Part shown: in pieces, positions 26,646-36,065 of the stretch
How positions within the stretch are numbered: position 1 is the first letter of the stretch
How the letters are laid out: every line of letters begins with the position of its first letter
Origin: Bradyrhizobium sp. NP1
GTDB lineage: Bacteria > Pseudomonadota > Alphaproteobacteria > Rhizobiales > Xanthobacteraceae
Length of the DNA: 64,000 bases
NCBI RefSeq assembly: GCF_030378205.1
Contig: NZ_CP127385.1
Location: 4,628,001 to 4,692,000, forward strand
Direction: 5' to 3'
Program-made: the position numbers and the translations under genes
Notes under the pieces: model-generated
Seen by the model: the letters and a program-made list of their open reading frames with translations, nothing else
Told to the model about the DNA's origin: nothing
Databases searched by the model: none

Positions 26646-27422
26646 TTAGGCCGTCGTGGCCAATCCGCCGTCGACCGGAATGACCGCACCGCAGACAAAA
26701 CCGCTCGCCCTCGAGGCGAGGTAGATGGCAATGCCCGCGAGGTCGTCCGCATGTCCCATACGTTTCATGGGCGCATCGTCGATGACTTCCTTCGCACCAT
26801 GCTCATCGATCGCATCGGTCATTTTCGACGGGAAGTAGCCGGGCGCGATCGCATTGACCGCAATGTGCTTTGGGGCAAGAAACTTTGCCATGATGCGCGT
26901 TAGATGGTTCACGCCTGCCTTCGACGCAGCATATGAGTAGGCTTCGAGATGCGACGTTCTGATGCCCTCGATCGAGCCGATGTTGATCACTCGCGAGTAG
27001 GAATTCGCCGATCCCGCCGCTTCCAACAGATCGAGCAGACTCTGGGTCAGGAAGAACACCGACTTCACGTTGAGGTCCATCACCTTGTCCCACCCATTTT
27101 CGGGGAACTCGGCGAAGGTCGCGCCCCAGCTTGCACCTGCATTGTTGACCAGAATATCGAGCTTCTTCTCCCGCTTGTGAAGCTCGCCGGACAGGCGCGC
27201 AATCTCCTCCATGCGTGAAAGATCCGCCGGGATGGCGATACATTCGCCGAACTGCGACAGCTCTTTTGCAAGCGCCTCGCAGGCTTCGGCGCGCCGCGCG
27301 GTGATATAGACCTTGGCGCCGTTTTCGACGTAGGCGCGGGCGATCATTTCGCCAAGACCTCGACTACCTCCGGTGACGAGAGCGACCTTTCCCCGGACCG
27401 AGAACAGCTCTTCGATTTTCAT
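26646..27422 (-). CDS. SDR-family oxidoreductase
   Basis: A 258-residue classical SDR with TGGSRGLGEM (residues 17-26), NNAGASWGATF, NIGSIEG and YSYAASK as cofactor and catalytic motifs. The ending GAVIPVDGGLATTA is normal. The NNAGxSWGA signature is shared with the RhlG/gluconate 5-dehydrogenase-like group and with the SDR at 6591. It is the last gene of the minus-strand operon that includes the CoA transferase 38 bases upstream, so it probably reduces or oxidises a keto/hydroxy intermediate of that pathway. Confidence 0.92.
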   Translation of the reverse strand: MKIEELFSVRGKVALVTGGSRGLGEMIARAYVENGAKVYITARRAEACEALAKELSQFGECIAIPADLSRMEEIARLSGELHKREKKLDILVNNAGASWGATFAEFPENGWDKVMDLNVKSVFFLTQSLLDLLEAAGSANSYSRVINIGSIEGIRTSHLEAYSYAASKAGVNHLTRIMAKFLAPKHIAVNAIAPGYFPSKMTDAIDEHGAKEVIDDAPMKRMGHADDLAGIAIYLASRASGFVCGAVIPVDGGLATTA

Positions 27423-27460
27423 GCGACGCTCCTGATGAACTGGAAATGCGTTGTCGTTAC

Positions 27461-28663
27461 TCAGCCAATGGCGCCGACGGCGCGCATCTGGGCGATCGTC
27501 GCCGCATCGAAACCTGCCTCCTTCAGCACCTCATCGCTGTGCTGGCCCACCGAAGGCGGCATCCTTGGTTGGACCTTGTCTGCGCCACGCAGCGCAATCG
27601 GGCTATTGATCGTCCTTGTTTCGCTGCCGGCGAAGGGAACGAGAATGTCGTTGTCGATGAGCTGCTGGTCTGACGGAATATCCTCCGGCGTGGCCACAAC
27701 GTCGAACACGATCCCCCTTTCCGTCAGGCGCTTGCGCAATTCCGCACGATCCACCTTCTCGAATTCCTTGTCGAGCAATGCGATCAGTTCGCGCGATCGC
27801 GTCAATCGATCCACCTTCTTGGCAAAACGCGGGTCATCGATCAGATCCTCGCGACCGAGACATTTCATGAACTCCGGCCACTGCTTTTCTTCATTGAGAA
27901 TGGTCAGGATCAGCCAACGACCGTCACGGCACTTGTAATAGTTTGTCAGCGCGTTGAATGCGACCTCGCGTGCCGGACGGTCTGTGAAGGTCGCGCCGCA
28001 CAATGCTGCTTGCGCGTTATAGCCGTTGGCCCAAAGTCCGTTCGCCACCAGCGACGACGACACCTCCGTGCCCTTGCCCGTGTTCTGGCGCTGATAAAGG
28101 GCCATCACGATGCCGGAATAGAGCGTGAAACCGGCGGAGTGATCGCCCATGCCGTTCGCGGGTCGCACCGGCACTGCCTCCGATGACGCGCGAACTGTGT
28201 CCATCAAGCCCGACCGCGCCCACCATGCCGTGACATCGAAGCCTGGCTTGGTCGCCTCGGCGCCGTTTTCGCCATAACCGGAGAACGAAGCGTAGATCAG
28301 CCTGTCGTTCAGCGACGACAGGGCTTCATAGCCGATGCCGAGCTTTTTGCGGACGGCGGCGGGATAGTTGGTGATGAAGACATCTGCCTGCGAGGCTAGA
28401 CGCTGGATCGCGATCTTGCCCTCGGGTTTCGCCATATCGACCGCGAGGCTGCGCTTGTTGCGCGAACCGAGCATCCACGCGTAATTCTGATCGCTCCTGG
28501 GATGGCCGGGAAGCTTCGTAAGATGCCGGTAGGGATCCCCTGCTCCCGGCGGCTCGATTTTGATGACATCGGCGCCGAAGTCCGACAGAATCGTGGCCGC
28601 CGCCGGCGCTGCGATGAAGCTGCCGCAATCGATCACCTTCAGGCCCTCGAACAAAAGTCCCAT
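27461..28663 (-). CDS. CaiB/BaiF (class III) CoA transferase
   Basis: A 400-residue class III CoA transferase. The N-terminus GLKVIDCGSFIAAPAAATILSDFGADVIKIEPP, then NKRSLAVDMAKPEGK, YASFSGYGENG and MGDHSAGFTLYSGIVMALYQRQ are the usual family blocks. The expected catalytic Asp follows in the latter segment. It moves CoA from an acyl-CoA donor to a carboxylic acid. Here it sits between an SDR and a 3-hydroxyacyl-CoA dehydrogenase, pointing to short-chain hydroxy- or keto-acid metabolism. Compare the truncated family copy at 60320. Confidence 0.93.
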   Translation of the reverse strand: MGLLFEGLKVIDCGSFIAAPAAATILSDFGADVIKIEPPGAGDPYRHLTKLPGHPRSDQNYAWMLGSRNKRSLAVDMAKPEGKIAIQRLASQADVFITNYPAAVRKKLGIGYEALSSLNDRLIYASFSGYGENGAEATKPGFDVTAWWARSGLMDTVRASSEAVPVRPANGMGDHSAGFTLYSGIVMALYQRQNTGKGTEVSSSLVANGLWANGYNAQAALCGATFTDRPAREVAFNALTNYYKCRDGRWLILTILNEEKQWPEFMKCLGREDLIDDPRFAKKVDRLTRSRELIALLDKEFEKVDRAELRKRLTERGIVFDVVATPEDIPSDQQLIDNDILVPFAGSETRTINSPIALRGADKVQPRMPPSVGQHSDEVLKEAGFDAATIAQMRAVGAIG

Positions 28664-28717
28664 TTCGTCCTCCCGTTGATCGCGCCTCAGGCCCCGACGC
28701 CGCGATTGCAGCGCATG

Positions 28718-29680
28718 TTATTTGCCAGCCTTCACCGCTTTAAGCGCGCGGATGATGGCCAGTTGTTTGGCGTCGCGTTCACTTTCGAGCTGCTCAGGAG
28801 GTTGCGCCGCAAAGGATGCCTCGGCCTGCGCGATGATCTTGTCCTGCGCGGCCTCATCCAGATTGACCGACGCCATGTTCTTCCAGGCCTCGTTGAGACC
28901 CGGACCGAACTGCTTGAAGAACGATTTGAACCCACCCGCGCCGCCACCGAGATGGAACGAGCGGAACGGACCGTCCGCCGCCCATCGCAGGCCGATCGAA
29001 CTCGTCACGATGTCGTCGAGTTCGTCGACTTTGACGACGCCCTGAATGACCAGGTAGCAGCATTCCCTGAAAATCGCCCGTTGCAGGCGGTTCGCGACGA
29101 AGCCGGGCATTTCCTTGTGCACCACGCGGGGCACCTTGCCAAGCGCCGCGTAGAACGCGACCGCGTCATCCAGCGCCTCCGGGCTCGTTTTCTCGCCGGG
29201 AACGACTTCGACCAATGGAATCAAATGGGGCGGGTTGAAGGGGTGCCCCACCAGCAGCCGCTCGGGTCGGGACGTCTTCAGCGCCTGCTCCGTCGCGGTC
29301 TTGGCAGAGCTCGACGAAAGCATCAGCGCGTGCGCGCCCGCGACCTTGCCGATGCGCGCCCATAGATCCTGCTTGAACTCGATCCGCTCCGGTCCGTTTT
29401 CCTGAACAAGATCGGCGCCCGTCACCGACCGCTCGAGATCGGCCTCGAAGCTCAGCCTCTTTTCCAGATTGTCCGTCGGCAGCCCAAGCTCCTTGAGCGT
29501 CGACAGATTGTTGCGAATATAGTCTCGGACGATGGTCTCGACGTCCGGGCGCGGATCGTTGACGACCACCGCCAGCCCGTGCGCGAGAAAGAGCGCCGTC
29601 CACGATGCGCCGATGACGCCGGCGCCGACCACCGTAACTTTCGAATACCGATTGAGAATATCCCGCTGGGTTGTGGCCAT
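28718..29680 (-). CDS. 3-hydroxyacyl-CoA dehydrogenase-type NAD-binding protein
   Basis: Start chosen at ATG 29680 (320 residues), 10 bases after the upstream stop; the longer frame to 29722 overlaps it. The Rossmann motif GAGVIGASW is at residues 19-27. LVQENGPERIEFKQDLWARIG, SSSSAKTATEQAL and GHPFNPPHLIPLVEVVPG carry the catalytic Ser, His and Asn region, and the C-terminal dimer domain is complete. Length and C-terminal composition suggest the L-carnitine/3-hydroxybutyryl-CoA dehydrogenase group. It would oxidise a hydroxyacyl intermediate for the neighbouring CoA transferase or decarboxylase. Confidence 0.92.
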   Translation of the reverse strand: MATTQRDILNRYSKVTVVGAGVIGASWTALFLAHGLAVVVNDPRPDVETIVRDYIRNNLSTLKELGLPTDNLEKRLSFEADLERSVTGADLVQENGPERIEFKQDLWARIGKVAGAHALMLSSSSAKTATEQALKTSRPERLLVGHPFNPPHLIPLVEVVPGEKTSPEALDDAVAFYAALGKVPRVVHKEMPGFVANRLQRAIFRECCYLVIQGVVKVDELDDIVTSSIGLRWAADGPFRSFHLGGGAGGFKSFFKQFGPGLNEAWKNMASVNLDEAAQDKIIAQAEASFAAQPPEQLESERDAKQLAIIRALKAVKAGK

Positions 29681-29690
29681 CACATCCGCC

Positions 29691-30458
29691 TTACTTCTTA
29701 TCTGAACTGGTCGAAGGCGCACTGTCGGTGAGATAGTCGTAGATGACGGTGGCCGGCGAAAGCGTGAGATCCGTCAGGATGTGCGTGGCCGAAATGATCT
29801 CACGGACGGGAAGATCCGCAAGCGGCGCCAGCACATGTTCGAACAGTTGCAGCCGCGCCGGACCCCGCCACGCACCCTTCACCGAGATATTGGTGATTTC
29901 GGTGCGCACCAGTTCGCAAATGCGCGGGCGCCTTTCGTAGCTCGGGAGAATTTTCAACATGAACGTGGGCACGCAGATTTCTTGCCGCGCCTTTTCCAGA
30001 TCCATCGGCTTGTGCTTGTAGCCCATCGTCGCGCGGGCGACGCTGAGCGTACCGTAGTCCAGCGTGCCTACCAGCGTATCGGAATCGACGAACAGCTTTG
30101 CCGAGCCGAGCTTCTTCGGAAACGCACTGAGCTCGCGGCCCGCGGCAATCGCCGGCAGATTGTCGAGATACATGCCTATGATGTATTCGCCGCGTTCTTC
30201 CTTGTGTCGCACGACCGCGGCCTGCCCACACTCAACATACGAACCGTATCCCGTGGTGTCGGGCATGTTCATCACTTCGAAGCGTACCAGCGGTTCGTCG
30301 ACTTCAAGCGGCTCGGGCACTTGCTTGACGAGAGCTTCCCGATCTGTCCGGTAGGTGATGTTCAGATATTCGCGCGATGTGAAGCGATGCGGGCCTGGAA
30401 CAAACGCCGGAGCTCCGGTCGGCGTGGTGTATTGCCTGAGCACATCCTCTTTTTTCAT
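29691..30458 (-). CDS. Acetoacetate decarboxylase family protein
   Basis: From ATG 30458 (255 residues, AAGGGTGAG upstream). The motif SAFPKKLGSA places Lys115 and Lys116 exactly at the Schiff-base and pKa-tuning lysines of the classical clostridial enzyme, and RELSAF supplies the usual upstream Glu. The beta-cone strands MYLDNLPAIAAG and YGTLSVARATMGYKHKP match the fold. Such proteins decarboxylate beta-keto acids or catalyse related lysine-dependent reactions. It directly precedes the 3-hydroxyacyl-CoA dehydrogenase by 10 bases, implying a keto-acid step in the operon. Confidence 0.9.
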   Translation of the reverse strand: MKKEDVLRQYTTPTGAPAFVPGPHRFTSREYLNITYRTDREALVKQVPEPLEVDEPLVRFEVMNMPDTTGYGSYVECGQAAVVRHKEERGEYIIGMYLDNLPAIAAGRELSAFPKKLGSAKLFVDSDTLVGTLDYGTLSVARATMGYKHKPMDLEKARQEICVPTFMLKILPSYERRPRICELVRTEITNISVKGAWRGPARLQLFEHVLAPLADLPVREIISATHILTDLTLSPATVIYDYLTDSAPSTSSDKK

Positions 30459-30690
30459 CTTGACGCTCACCCTTGAGTTAGACGTTTCAGCGTTCGGTAT
30501 CGGCGCCACCCTCACAACATATTCGCGGCGTTCCGCACCGGCCGCCAGTACGGACCTTTAGGCCCGTCACTGCAAGGCGGATCATTGTGAAATCGCAGGG
30601 CCTTGTCCCGGAGACGTGCCGCGCCAATATTCTTTCGCGTTGCAGCAGAGCCTGTCGGTACCGTCCCTCATACGAGGCGGATCTCGCGTA

Positions 30691-31113
30691 TCAGACCTTC
30701 CTGGACTCGATGGCCGCCCGCGCTTCGGCAAAGCTATCGCGCATTCGATCAAGAATGATCCTGGGCGCTTCGCTGTTCGATTTCTGGACCAGTTCAGCGA
30801 GGTCCCTGGTATTCTTGACTGTCGCTTCGAACACTCGCTTGGCCAGCTCAGCCTGCTTGGTCGCAACTTCCTGAGGAGAACCGCCTGGCCTGAAGTCAGC
30901 GATCAGTTGCCGTGCCTCGCGGCCAACCTCCGCCAGGATTTCCTGTTGCTTCGCGAGAACCGCACGGCCCCCCTCCGACGCCACCGCAGTGGACTTCTGC
31001 ATCGCCTCGATGTTCTTGCGGTGGATATCGACAAACGCCTCGTAGTCGATCTTCGGCAGGCTAATCTGCTTCGCCATATCGGCGAACATATCGATGACTG
31101 TCTTCTCGGCCAT
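30691..31113 (-). CDS. Phasin-family protein
   Basis: A 140-residue, almost fully helical protein with a phasin signature: FADMAKQISLPKIDYEAFVDIHRKNIEAM, QEILAEVGREARQLI and KRVFEATVKNTRDLAELVQKSNSEA. Phasins coat polyhydroxyalkanoate granules and are amphipathic. It lies between the acyl-CoA ligase and the acetoacetate-decarboxylase family gene, with gaps of 142 and 232 bases, so it may have its own promoter. Its presence links the module to polyhydroxybutyrate or acetoacetyl-CoA metabolism. GGGAG precedes the ATG. Confidence 0.9.
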   Translation of the reverse strand: MAEKTVIDMFADMAKQISLPKIDYEAFVDIHRKNIEAMQKSTAVASEGGRAVLAKQQEILAEVGREARQLIADFRPGGSPQEVATKQAELAKRVFEATVKNTRDLAELVQKSNSEAPRIILDRMRDSFAEARAAIESRKV

Positions 31114-31255
31114 TTTTCCCTCCCGGTTGATTCATGCGTGGAGCTGTTTGCATTGCCCACATCGCTGTTTGGCTCTCATCATCGTCAGACCTACTTCGCC
31201 CAATTAAGCAAATAATCGATCAAATAAGATACCAGCCCGGGTATCTTCCTTCAGG

Positions 31256-32902
31256 CTAACCGTCCCCGTATTTCGCGCGCAGCACCTTTTTGTCGATCTT
31301 GCCGACGCTTGTCTTGTCGAGCGCTTCGACAAACTTGATCCTGTCCGGAATGGCAAAACGCGAGATCACGCCCTTTTCTGCATAGGCTTTAACGTGCTTC
31401 TGAACAGCCGCATCATCCACGTTGCCGCCGGGACGGACGACAAGAATGGCGAGCGGACGCTCACCCCATTTGGCATCCGTAACGCCGATGATCGCGGCCT
31501 CGCTCAGACCTGGCATCTGGAGCAGGATGTCCTCCAACTCGATCGACGAAATCCATTCGCCTCCGGTCTTGATCACATCCTTGATCCGGTCGGTGATCTG
31601 GACGACGCCGTGCGCGGTCATGGTGCCGATGTCGCCGGTGTGAAGATAGCCGCCCTCCCAGAGCTTTTCCGACGACGCCGGATTATTGAGGTATCCCATC
31701 GTCAGCCACGGCGCGCGGACGACGATTTCTCCAGCGGTGCGGCCGTCGTGAGCGACGTCCTTCATCTCGGCATCCACGATGCGGAAGTCGACGAGCGGCA
31801 CCGGCGTTCCGGTCTTGGTGCGAAGCTCGACCTCCTCATCGAGGTTTCCGGTCAGCTCATGCTCCTTGAGCTGAGCGATCGTCAAGATGGGACCGGACTC
31901 CGACATGCCATAGCCCGCGAAGATGTCGATGCCACGCTGCATCGCCGCCTTGGCCAGCGCTTTGGTCAGTGCCGCGCCGCCGATCACCATTTTCAATCTG
32001 GAAAGATCGACGTCCTTGCTGTTGGGCGCCGACAGCAACATTTGCAGGATCGTCGGAACGCAATGGCTAAACGTCACGCCCTCGGTCTTGATCAGCTTCA
32101 AGAGAAGTTCGGGTTGATACCGACCGGGATAGACCTGCTTTACGCCCGCTGCGGTCGCGGCATAGGGCAATCCCCAGCCGTGGACGTGAAACATCGGCGT
32201 GATCGGCATGTACACGTCTTCACGGTGAAACCGCCCTTGCCGCCCCGGCGAGCCGAATCCGACCAGATCGATCAGCGTGTGAAGCACAAGCTGGCGATGG
32301 CTGAAGTAGACGCCTTTGGGCGCGCCGGTTGTTCCCGTGGTGTAAAACATGGTCGCACGAGTGTTCTCGTCGAAATCCTCGAACGTGAAATCGGGTGAAC
32401 TCTTTGCCAGGATCTCCTCATATTGACCGACGGCCTTGATCGGGCAGTTCGGAAACACGCCGTCATCCGACATCAGAATGATGCCTTCGACGGATTCAAG
32501 CTGCCCTTGCAACTGCTCGATCAACGGAAGAAACTCTACGTTCACCAACAGCAGCTTCGGACGCGCATGATTGAGCGTGAACAGAATCTGCTCGGGCGAC
32601 AGCCGTATATTGACAGTTTGAAGCGTGGCGCCGAGCATCGGGATCGCAAAATAGCATTCCAGATAGCGGTGACTGTCCCAATCCAGTACGCCGACCACAT
32701 CGCCGCGACGGACGCCCTTCGAAGTGAGACCATCCGCAAGACGCCCGATTCGTTCGCGCAGGTCGCTATAGGTGTAGCTGCTGAGATCGCGGTAGACGAT
32801 CTCCTGATCGGCCGACTGTGCCATCGGCGCGTGAAGAAGGTGTTTGATCAGCAGCGGGTACTTGTAGGCCGACGGCGTATGCTCGATCAGGAAATCAGAC
32901 AT
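31256..32902 (-). CDS. Long-chain or medium-chain acyl-CoA ligase (AMP-forming)
   Basis: Start set at ATG 32902 with GGGAG upstream (548 residues), rejecting a 73-residue upstream extension. It contains FYTTGTTGAPKGVYFSHRQLV (P-loop), GYGMSESGP, MGYLNNPASSEKLWEGGYLHTGDIG, DRIKDVIKTGGEWISSIELED and the terminal catalytic Lys in TSVGKIDKKVLRAKYG. This is the FadD3/medium-chain acyl-CoA synthetase style. It is separated from the phasin by 142 bases and probably activates the acid used by the module. A TTCTAT...ATAGAA repeat upstream may bind the divergent TetR protein. Confidence 0.92.
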   Translation of the reverse strand: MSDFLIEHTPSAYKYPLLIKHLLHAPMAQSADQEIVYRDLSSYTYSDLRERIGRLADGLTSKGVRRGDVVGVLDWDSHRYLECYFAIPMLGATLQTVNIRLSPEQILFTLNHARPKLLLVNVEFLPLIEQLQGQLESVEGIILMSDDGVFPNCPIKAVGQYEEILAKSSPDFTFEDFDENTRATMFYTTGTTGAPKGVYFSHRQLVLHTLIDLVGFGSPGRQGRFHREDVYMPITPMFHVHGWGLPYAATAAGVKQVYPGRYQPELLLKLIKTEGVTFSHCVPTILQMLLSAPNSKDVDLSRLKMVIGGAALTKALAKAAMQRGIDIFAGYGMSESGPILTIAQLKEHELTGNLDEEVELRTKTGTPVPLVDFRIVDAEMKDVAHDGRTAGEIVVRAPWLTMGYLNNPASSEKLWEGGYLHTGDIGTMTAHGVVQITDRIKDVIKTGGEWISSIELEDILLQMPGLSEAAIIGVTDAKWGERPLAILVVRPGGNVDDAAVQKHVKAYAEKGVISRFAIPDRIKFVEALDKTSVGKIDKKVLRAKYGDG

Positions 32903-33412
32903 TGATTTCTCCCTGGGTCTAGAGGACGTCGGCACCCATGTCGGCGGAACTGTTTCGCCTGCTTTTGCCCGCTCGGCTTGTCGTCCCTTCCGCGCCCTGT
33001 CGGAAGCAGCTAGGCCGATCCGATTTCTTATTCTATCGTTCGCTTGGTTGAATAGAAAGTCAAGCCAAATCCAAGACCGGGCAGAGTGCGGGCTTGTCCC
33101 AGCGCGCGCGTATCGATGCACCGCATGATCAATGAAAGGCTTTGCTCACTGGGCGCTCCAGGTCCGCCTCACGCCAGCAGAGATGCCGGCGAATCGGCGT
33201 TAGCGCGAAGGTCCTGCGAACCGGCCGGCTAACGGATCGTTTTCGCCTATCGGTCGCTTGATCGATTCTCGACAATACCTCTGCAAAAGTGTAGAGGTCG
33301 GCGATCCATTGAAACGGTTTCTGCGGGCCTCGCCGAAGCGAACGGAAGCCAGGAGTTTGCCAGGTCTCATGTTAGCGGCCGGGTTCTTCATCATTGACGG
33401 AATGAGAAGAAA
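32903..33412. other. Divergent promoter region between acyl-CoA ligase and TetR genes
   Basis: No gene is supported. Two dyads are visible: TTCTAT-N15-ATAGAA at 33031-33057, and ACCTCT-N10-AGAGGT near 33278-33299. On the minus strand TTGACT, a possible -35 element, lies just outside the first dyad. Confidence 0.45.
33031..33057. promoter_or_regulatory. Inverted repeat, candidate TetR operator
   Basis: TTCTAT (33031-33036) and ATAGAA (33052-33057) flank 15 bases, about 130 bases upstream of the ligase start. The TTGACT on the minus strand overlaps its distal side, so binding here could block transcription. Confidence 0.35.
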
Positions 33413-34042
33413 ATGACGAAGCCCTTGGCGCGTGCGAAGGCGCGTACGAAAAAGCCGAAATCGTTACGAAAAGGCCCCGACCGCCGCCGGCAGATCATTG
33501 CCGCAGCGTCCGAACTGTTTGCGCGGAATGGATTTGAAGGCACGTCGATCCGCGATATCGCAGCCGCGTCAGGCGTTTTGTCCGGTTCGCTGTACTATCA
33601 CTTCCCGTCCAAGGAAGATCTGCTCTTCACGGTGCACCAGGAGAGCCTTACGGCGATGCGCCAGGAGGTCGAGACCGCCATTGCCGGAATCAACGAGCCC
33701 TGGCGGCGGCTCGACGAGGCCATCGTTGCGCACTGCCGGATATTGCTCGGCGGCAGCGTGACTCGCGCGATCCTCACGCCGCCACGCTACTACAATCTCA
33801 AAGGTGTTCGAAAACTCGTCCGCCAGCGCGACGAATACGAGCAGATTTTCGCGAGGCTCATCGACGAATTGCCTCTGCGTGCCGATTGCGACCGGCATGT
33901 GTTCCGGCTGTCGATCCTTGGCGCCATGAACTGGACCGTGTTCTGGTACACCGCAGGCGGCCGCTTAAGCGTCGACGATGTCGGCCGGCAGATCGCCCTA
34001 ATGGTGCGAGGCGCCACCAGCAGCGCCACGACAAAAAAATAG
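33413..34042 (+). CDS. TetR/AcrR-family transcriptional regulator
   Basis: A 209-residue TetR protein. After a basic N-terminal tail rich in Lys/Arg (KARTKKPKSLRKG), the HTH domain covers about residues 23-70: RRRQIIAAASELFARNGFEGTSIRDIAAASGVLSGSLYYHFPSKEDLLF. The ligand domain follows and is not assignable. TetR proteins next to acyl-CoA genes commonly bind acyl-CoAs. It is divergent from the acyl-CoA ligase/phasin/decarboxylase module and is the natural candidate regulator. Confidence 0.92.
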   Translation: MTKPLARAKARTKKPKSLRKGPDRRRQIIAAASELFARNGFEGTSIRDIAAASGVLSGSLYYHFPSKEDLLFTVHQESLTAMRQEVETAIAGINEPWRRLDEAIVAHCRILLGGSVTRAILTPPRYYNLKGVRKLVRQRDEYEQIFARLIDELPLRADCDRHVFRLSILGAMNWTVFWYTAGGRLSVDDVGRQIALMVRGATSSATTKK

Positions 34043-34260
34043 CGATCGCGTTCGTTCGCAAATCGGTATCCGGGAAAGCTGTATCCGAAGTACGGATGTG
34101 ATCAGTTGTTGGAATGCATTCGCTGGAAGACGCTCCTCAACGGCGCGATACTGCATTTGGCACAGCATGGCCGACCACAACCCCCGTTTAAATGCTGATC
34201 GCGCTTCGCTTTTCGCGCTCAGTCAGTCCAGTCCATCAAGGTTGCAGAGTCCATAGAGGC

Positions 34261-34455
34261 CTACGCGCCAGCCGGCCGTCTCTTCTCGGCCTCTTCCGCG
34301 AGCTTGATCCAGTCGTCTTCCAGCCGCAGCCACGCCTCCTGATCGATGGGGCTGGTCGCCCGTTCCGCCAGTTGCTGACATTCCTTGGCTTCGCGGCGGA
34401 ACCGTTCCACGTCGGTTTCGGTCGTGACGACACCGGAAACTGAGGGAAATCTCAT
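34261..34455 (-). CDS. Small helical protein of unknown function
   Basis: A 64-residue protein from ATG 34455. It reads MRFPSVSGVVTTETDVERF followed by a charged helix with many Glu, Ala and Arg residues (REAKECQQLAERATSPIDQEAWLRL, EDDWIKLAEEAEKRR). Proteins of this look, with one or two amphipathic helices, are common in Bradyrhizobium. No motif indicates function. It is the first of several orphan small genes through 37263. Confidence 0.65.
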   Translation of the reverse strand: MRFPSVSGVVTTETDVERFRREAKECQQLAERATSPIDQEAWLRLEDDWIKLAEEAEKRRPAGA

Positions 34456-34604
34456 ACAAAGCCCCGCCGACGCGCGAATCTTCACGGGCCAGCCACCGGG
34501 TACACGGGCCCGAACGAATTTTTCCGCAAAGATGGGCCCCGTCGTCTCGCCGTCGGCGCGGCCGCCGCCAACGCGAAAGCCCGGTGCCTCCGCGAGTGTC
34601 CTAA

Positions 34605-34790
34605 CTAGGACAGCACCCGCGCCTCGGAAGCGGGGGTCGCGAGAAGCGTAGCGCCGTCAGAGCCGCTGACGTTGCCAACCGTTTCCTGGATTTCAGGACC
34701 GTTCGTCTGGATCAGGGATAGCTGTTTCCGCATCTCGGCGAGGCGAGCACGGCAATATTCACGGTACAGAAAATCGAAAATGGCGGGCAT
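34605..34790 (-). CDS. Small protein of unknown function
   Basis: A 61-residue protein with GGAGGG seven bases before ATG 34790. MPAIFDFLYREYCRARLAEMRKQL forms an amphipathic helix, and the remainder is Gly/Ser/Thr-rich. The good ribosome-binding site and codon bias support expression. Function unknown. Confidence 0.6.
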   Translation of the reverse strand: MPAIFDFLYREYCRARLAEMRKQLSLIQTNGPEIQETVGNVSGSDGATLLATPASEARVLS

Positions 34791-34999
34791 GGTCGAACCC
34801 TCCGTCGTTTTGAACAAGCCGCCGGCTAGGGGGAGCGGTACCACCCTTCTGCGGCCCCAGATGTGAACAGGATCACACTTACGAGTATAAATTCCCGCCG
34901 AGCCCGAACCGCCTCGGAGGTGGAGGCGGCGAAGGGCGCGACCAGCGCGGGCGTGCGTCAATCGAGGCCGGCCACCACACCAAGAAGGAGAAAGCCTCT

Positions 35000-35218
35000 C
35001 TACGGCAGCGACCCTCTCAGGCCTGCGACACTCTCAGAGGTGTGGGTGCTGGGCTCACTGTGTTTGGGCACAGCGATGAGCCGTTCACCTCTCTCAACCG
35101 GTACCTCACTTCGAACGAGGACCGCGCCAAGCAAGAGCATCGTGACCAGCAGCCCACTCAGGGCCGCACCCAGCCATAGATCGGACCCATGGCGCATCAT
35201 TGCAGCACCCACGCGCAT
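35000..35218 (-). CDS. Small predicted single-pass membrane protein
   Basis: A 72-residue frame with one clear transmembrane segment, LWLGAALSGLLVTMLLLGAVLV, after a short N-terminus, then a polar Ser/Thr/Pro tail. The start may be the ATG at 35218 or those at 35200/35197. No motif for function. Confidence 0.5.
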   Translation of the reverse strand: MRVGAAMMRHGSDLWLGAALSGLLVTMLLLGAVLVRSEVPVERGERLIAVPKHSEPSTHTSESVAGLRGSLP

Positions 35219-35507
35219 CGCCCCCGGCCCGCTGCAACAAGCGTTGTTGAGTCGTTAGGCGCTTTGGTGGCGGGATTTTGCCGGATCGATGCGTGCACGC
35301 CCATCCGGGTGCCCGCCGAAGCGGACCTTTTAGATCACAATAAGCGTTGAGACGGTAACGCCGGGGCAGGACCGCGAGCCCTGGAGTGTGGGTTATGGGT
35401 ACGATCCCTCTGGACCTTTAAAGAAAGTGCGAACAGCGGTGGGCTGCTAGATTTGCCCGGCGCGTTCCGCCGTCGGCGCCGCCCGAGCACATGGTTGAAA
35501 AGCCGGA

Positions 35508-35789
35508 TCAGCAGCAAGCTCCGCCTGGCACAACAAAGAAGAAGGCCGGCCGGGCGAAAGCGGCAGGCTTGAAGTCCGCACCGGCGGTGTGAGCGCGGGA
35601 CCGAAGCCCCGCCCCGCTCTCTTCACCGTCTAAGCCCTCCGCGGCTTCAAGAGCCAATTCCCGCTCAATCATTTTCAGCCGTTTTCTAAGAGCGCGATCT
35701 ATAATGCTGGCCTCTCTTGGCGCGATTCTTCCACTGGTGATATCGGTCAGCATCCTGCACTGAAACGCCGCGATCTGGTCCAGCGTCAT
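35508..35789 (-). CDS. Small protein of unknown function
   Basis: A 93-residue frame from ATG 35789. The first 55 residues are convincing protein: MTLDQIAAFQCRMLTDITSG, then an acidic/basic helix IIDRALRKRLKMIERELALEA. The tail is low in character (FFFVVPGGACC), so the C-terminus or the frame there is doubtful. No function assigned. Confidence 0.5.
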   Translation of the reverse strand: MTLDQIAAFQCRMLTDITSGRIAPREASIIDRALRKRLKMIERELALEAAEGLDGEESGAGLRSRAHTAGADFKPAAFARPAFFFVVPGGACC

Positions 35790-35882
35790 CTGCTCTATTT
35801 GAGCTAGCCGAATGGGCGGTGCGCTCTTTGGAACACCGAACGTCCCACGGCGACACGAATAGCCATAGATGAGGTTTTCTGT

Positions 35883-36065
35883 GTGGGGTTACGCAACGAG
35901 ACCGCTCGGATGCACGGGCAGATCCGCGCCCAGGAGCGCGAGGTCCGCATGCTGCAGCGCGCTGGCGTCACGACAGCGTCGGCGGAGCTATTGCTCGTTC
36001 GCATGCGGGGCAAGATCGACGACCTCTGCCGCGAGCGGGAAGCGCTCCGAAAGGCGGTCGACTAG
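35883..36065 (+). CDS. Small coiled-coil-like protein, GTG start
   Basis: A 60-residue protein from GTG 35883 with GAGG eight bases upstream. It is almost all helix (RMHGQIRAQEREVRMLQRAG, RMRGKIDDLCREREALRKAVD) with heptad-like spacing. The stop overlaps that of the next, convergent gene by four bases. Function unknown. Confidence 0.6.
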   Translation: MGLRNETARMHGQIRAQEREVRMLQRAGVTTASAELLLVRMRGKIDDLCREREALRKAVD

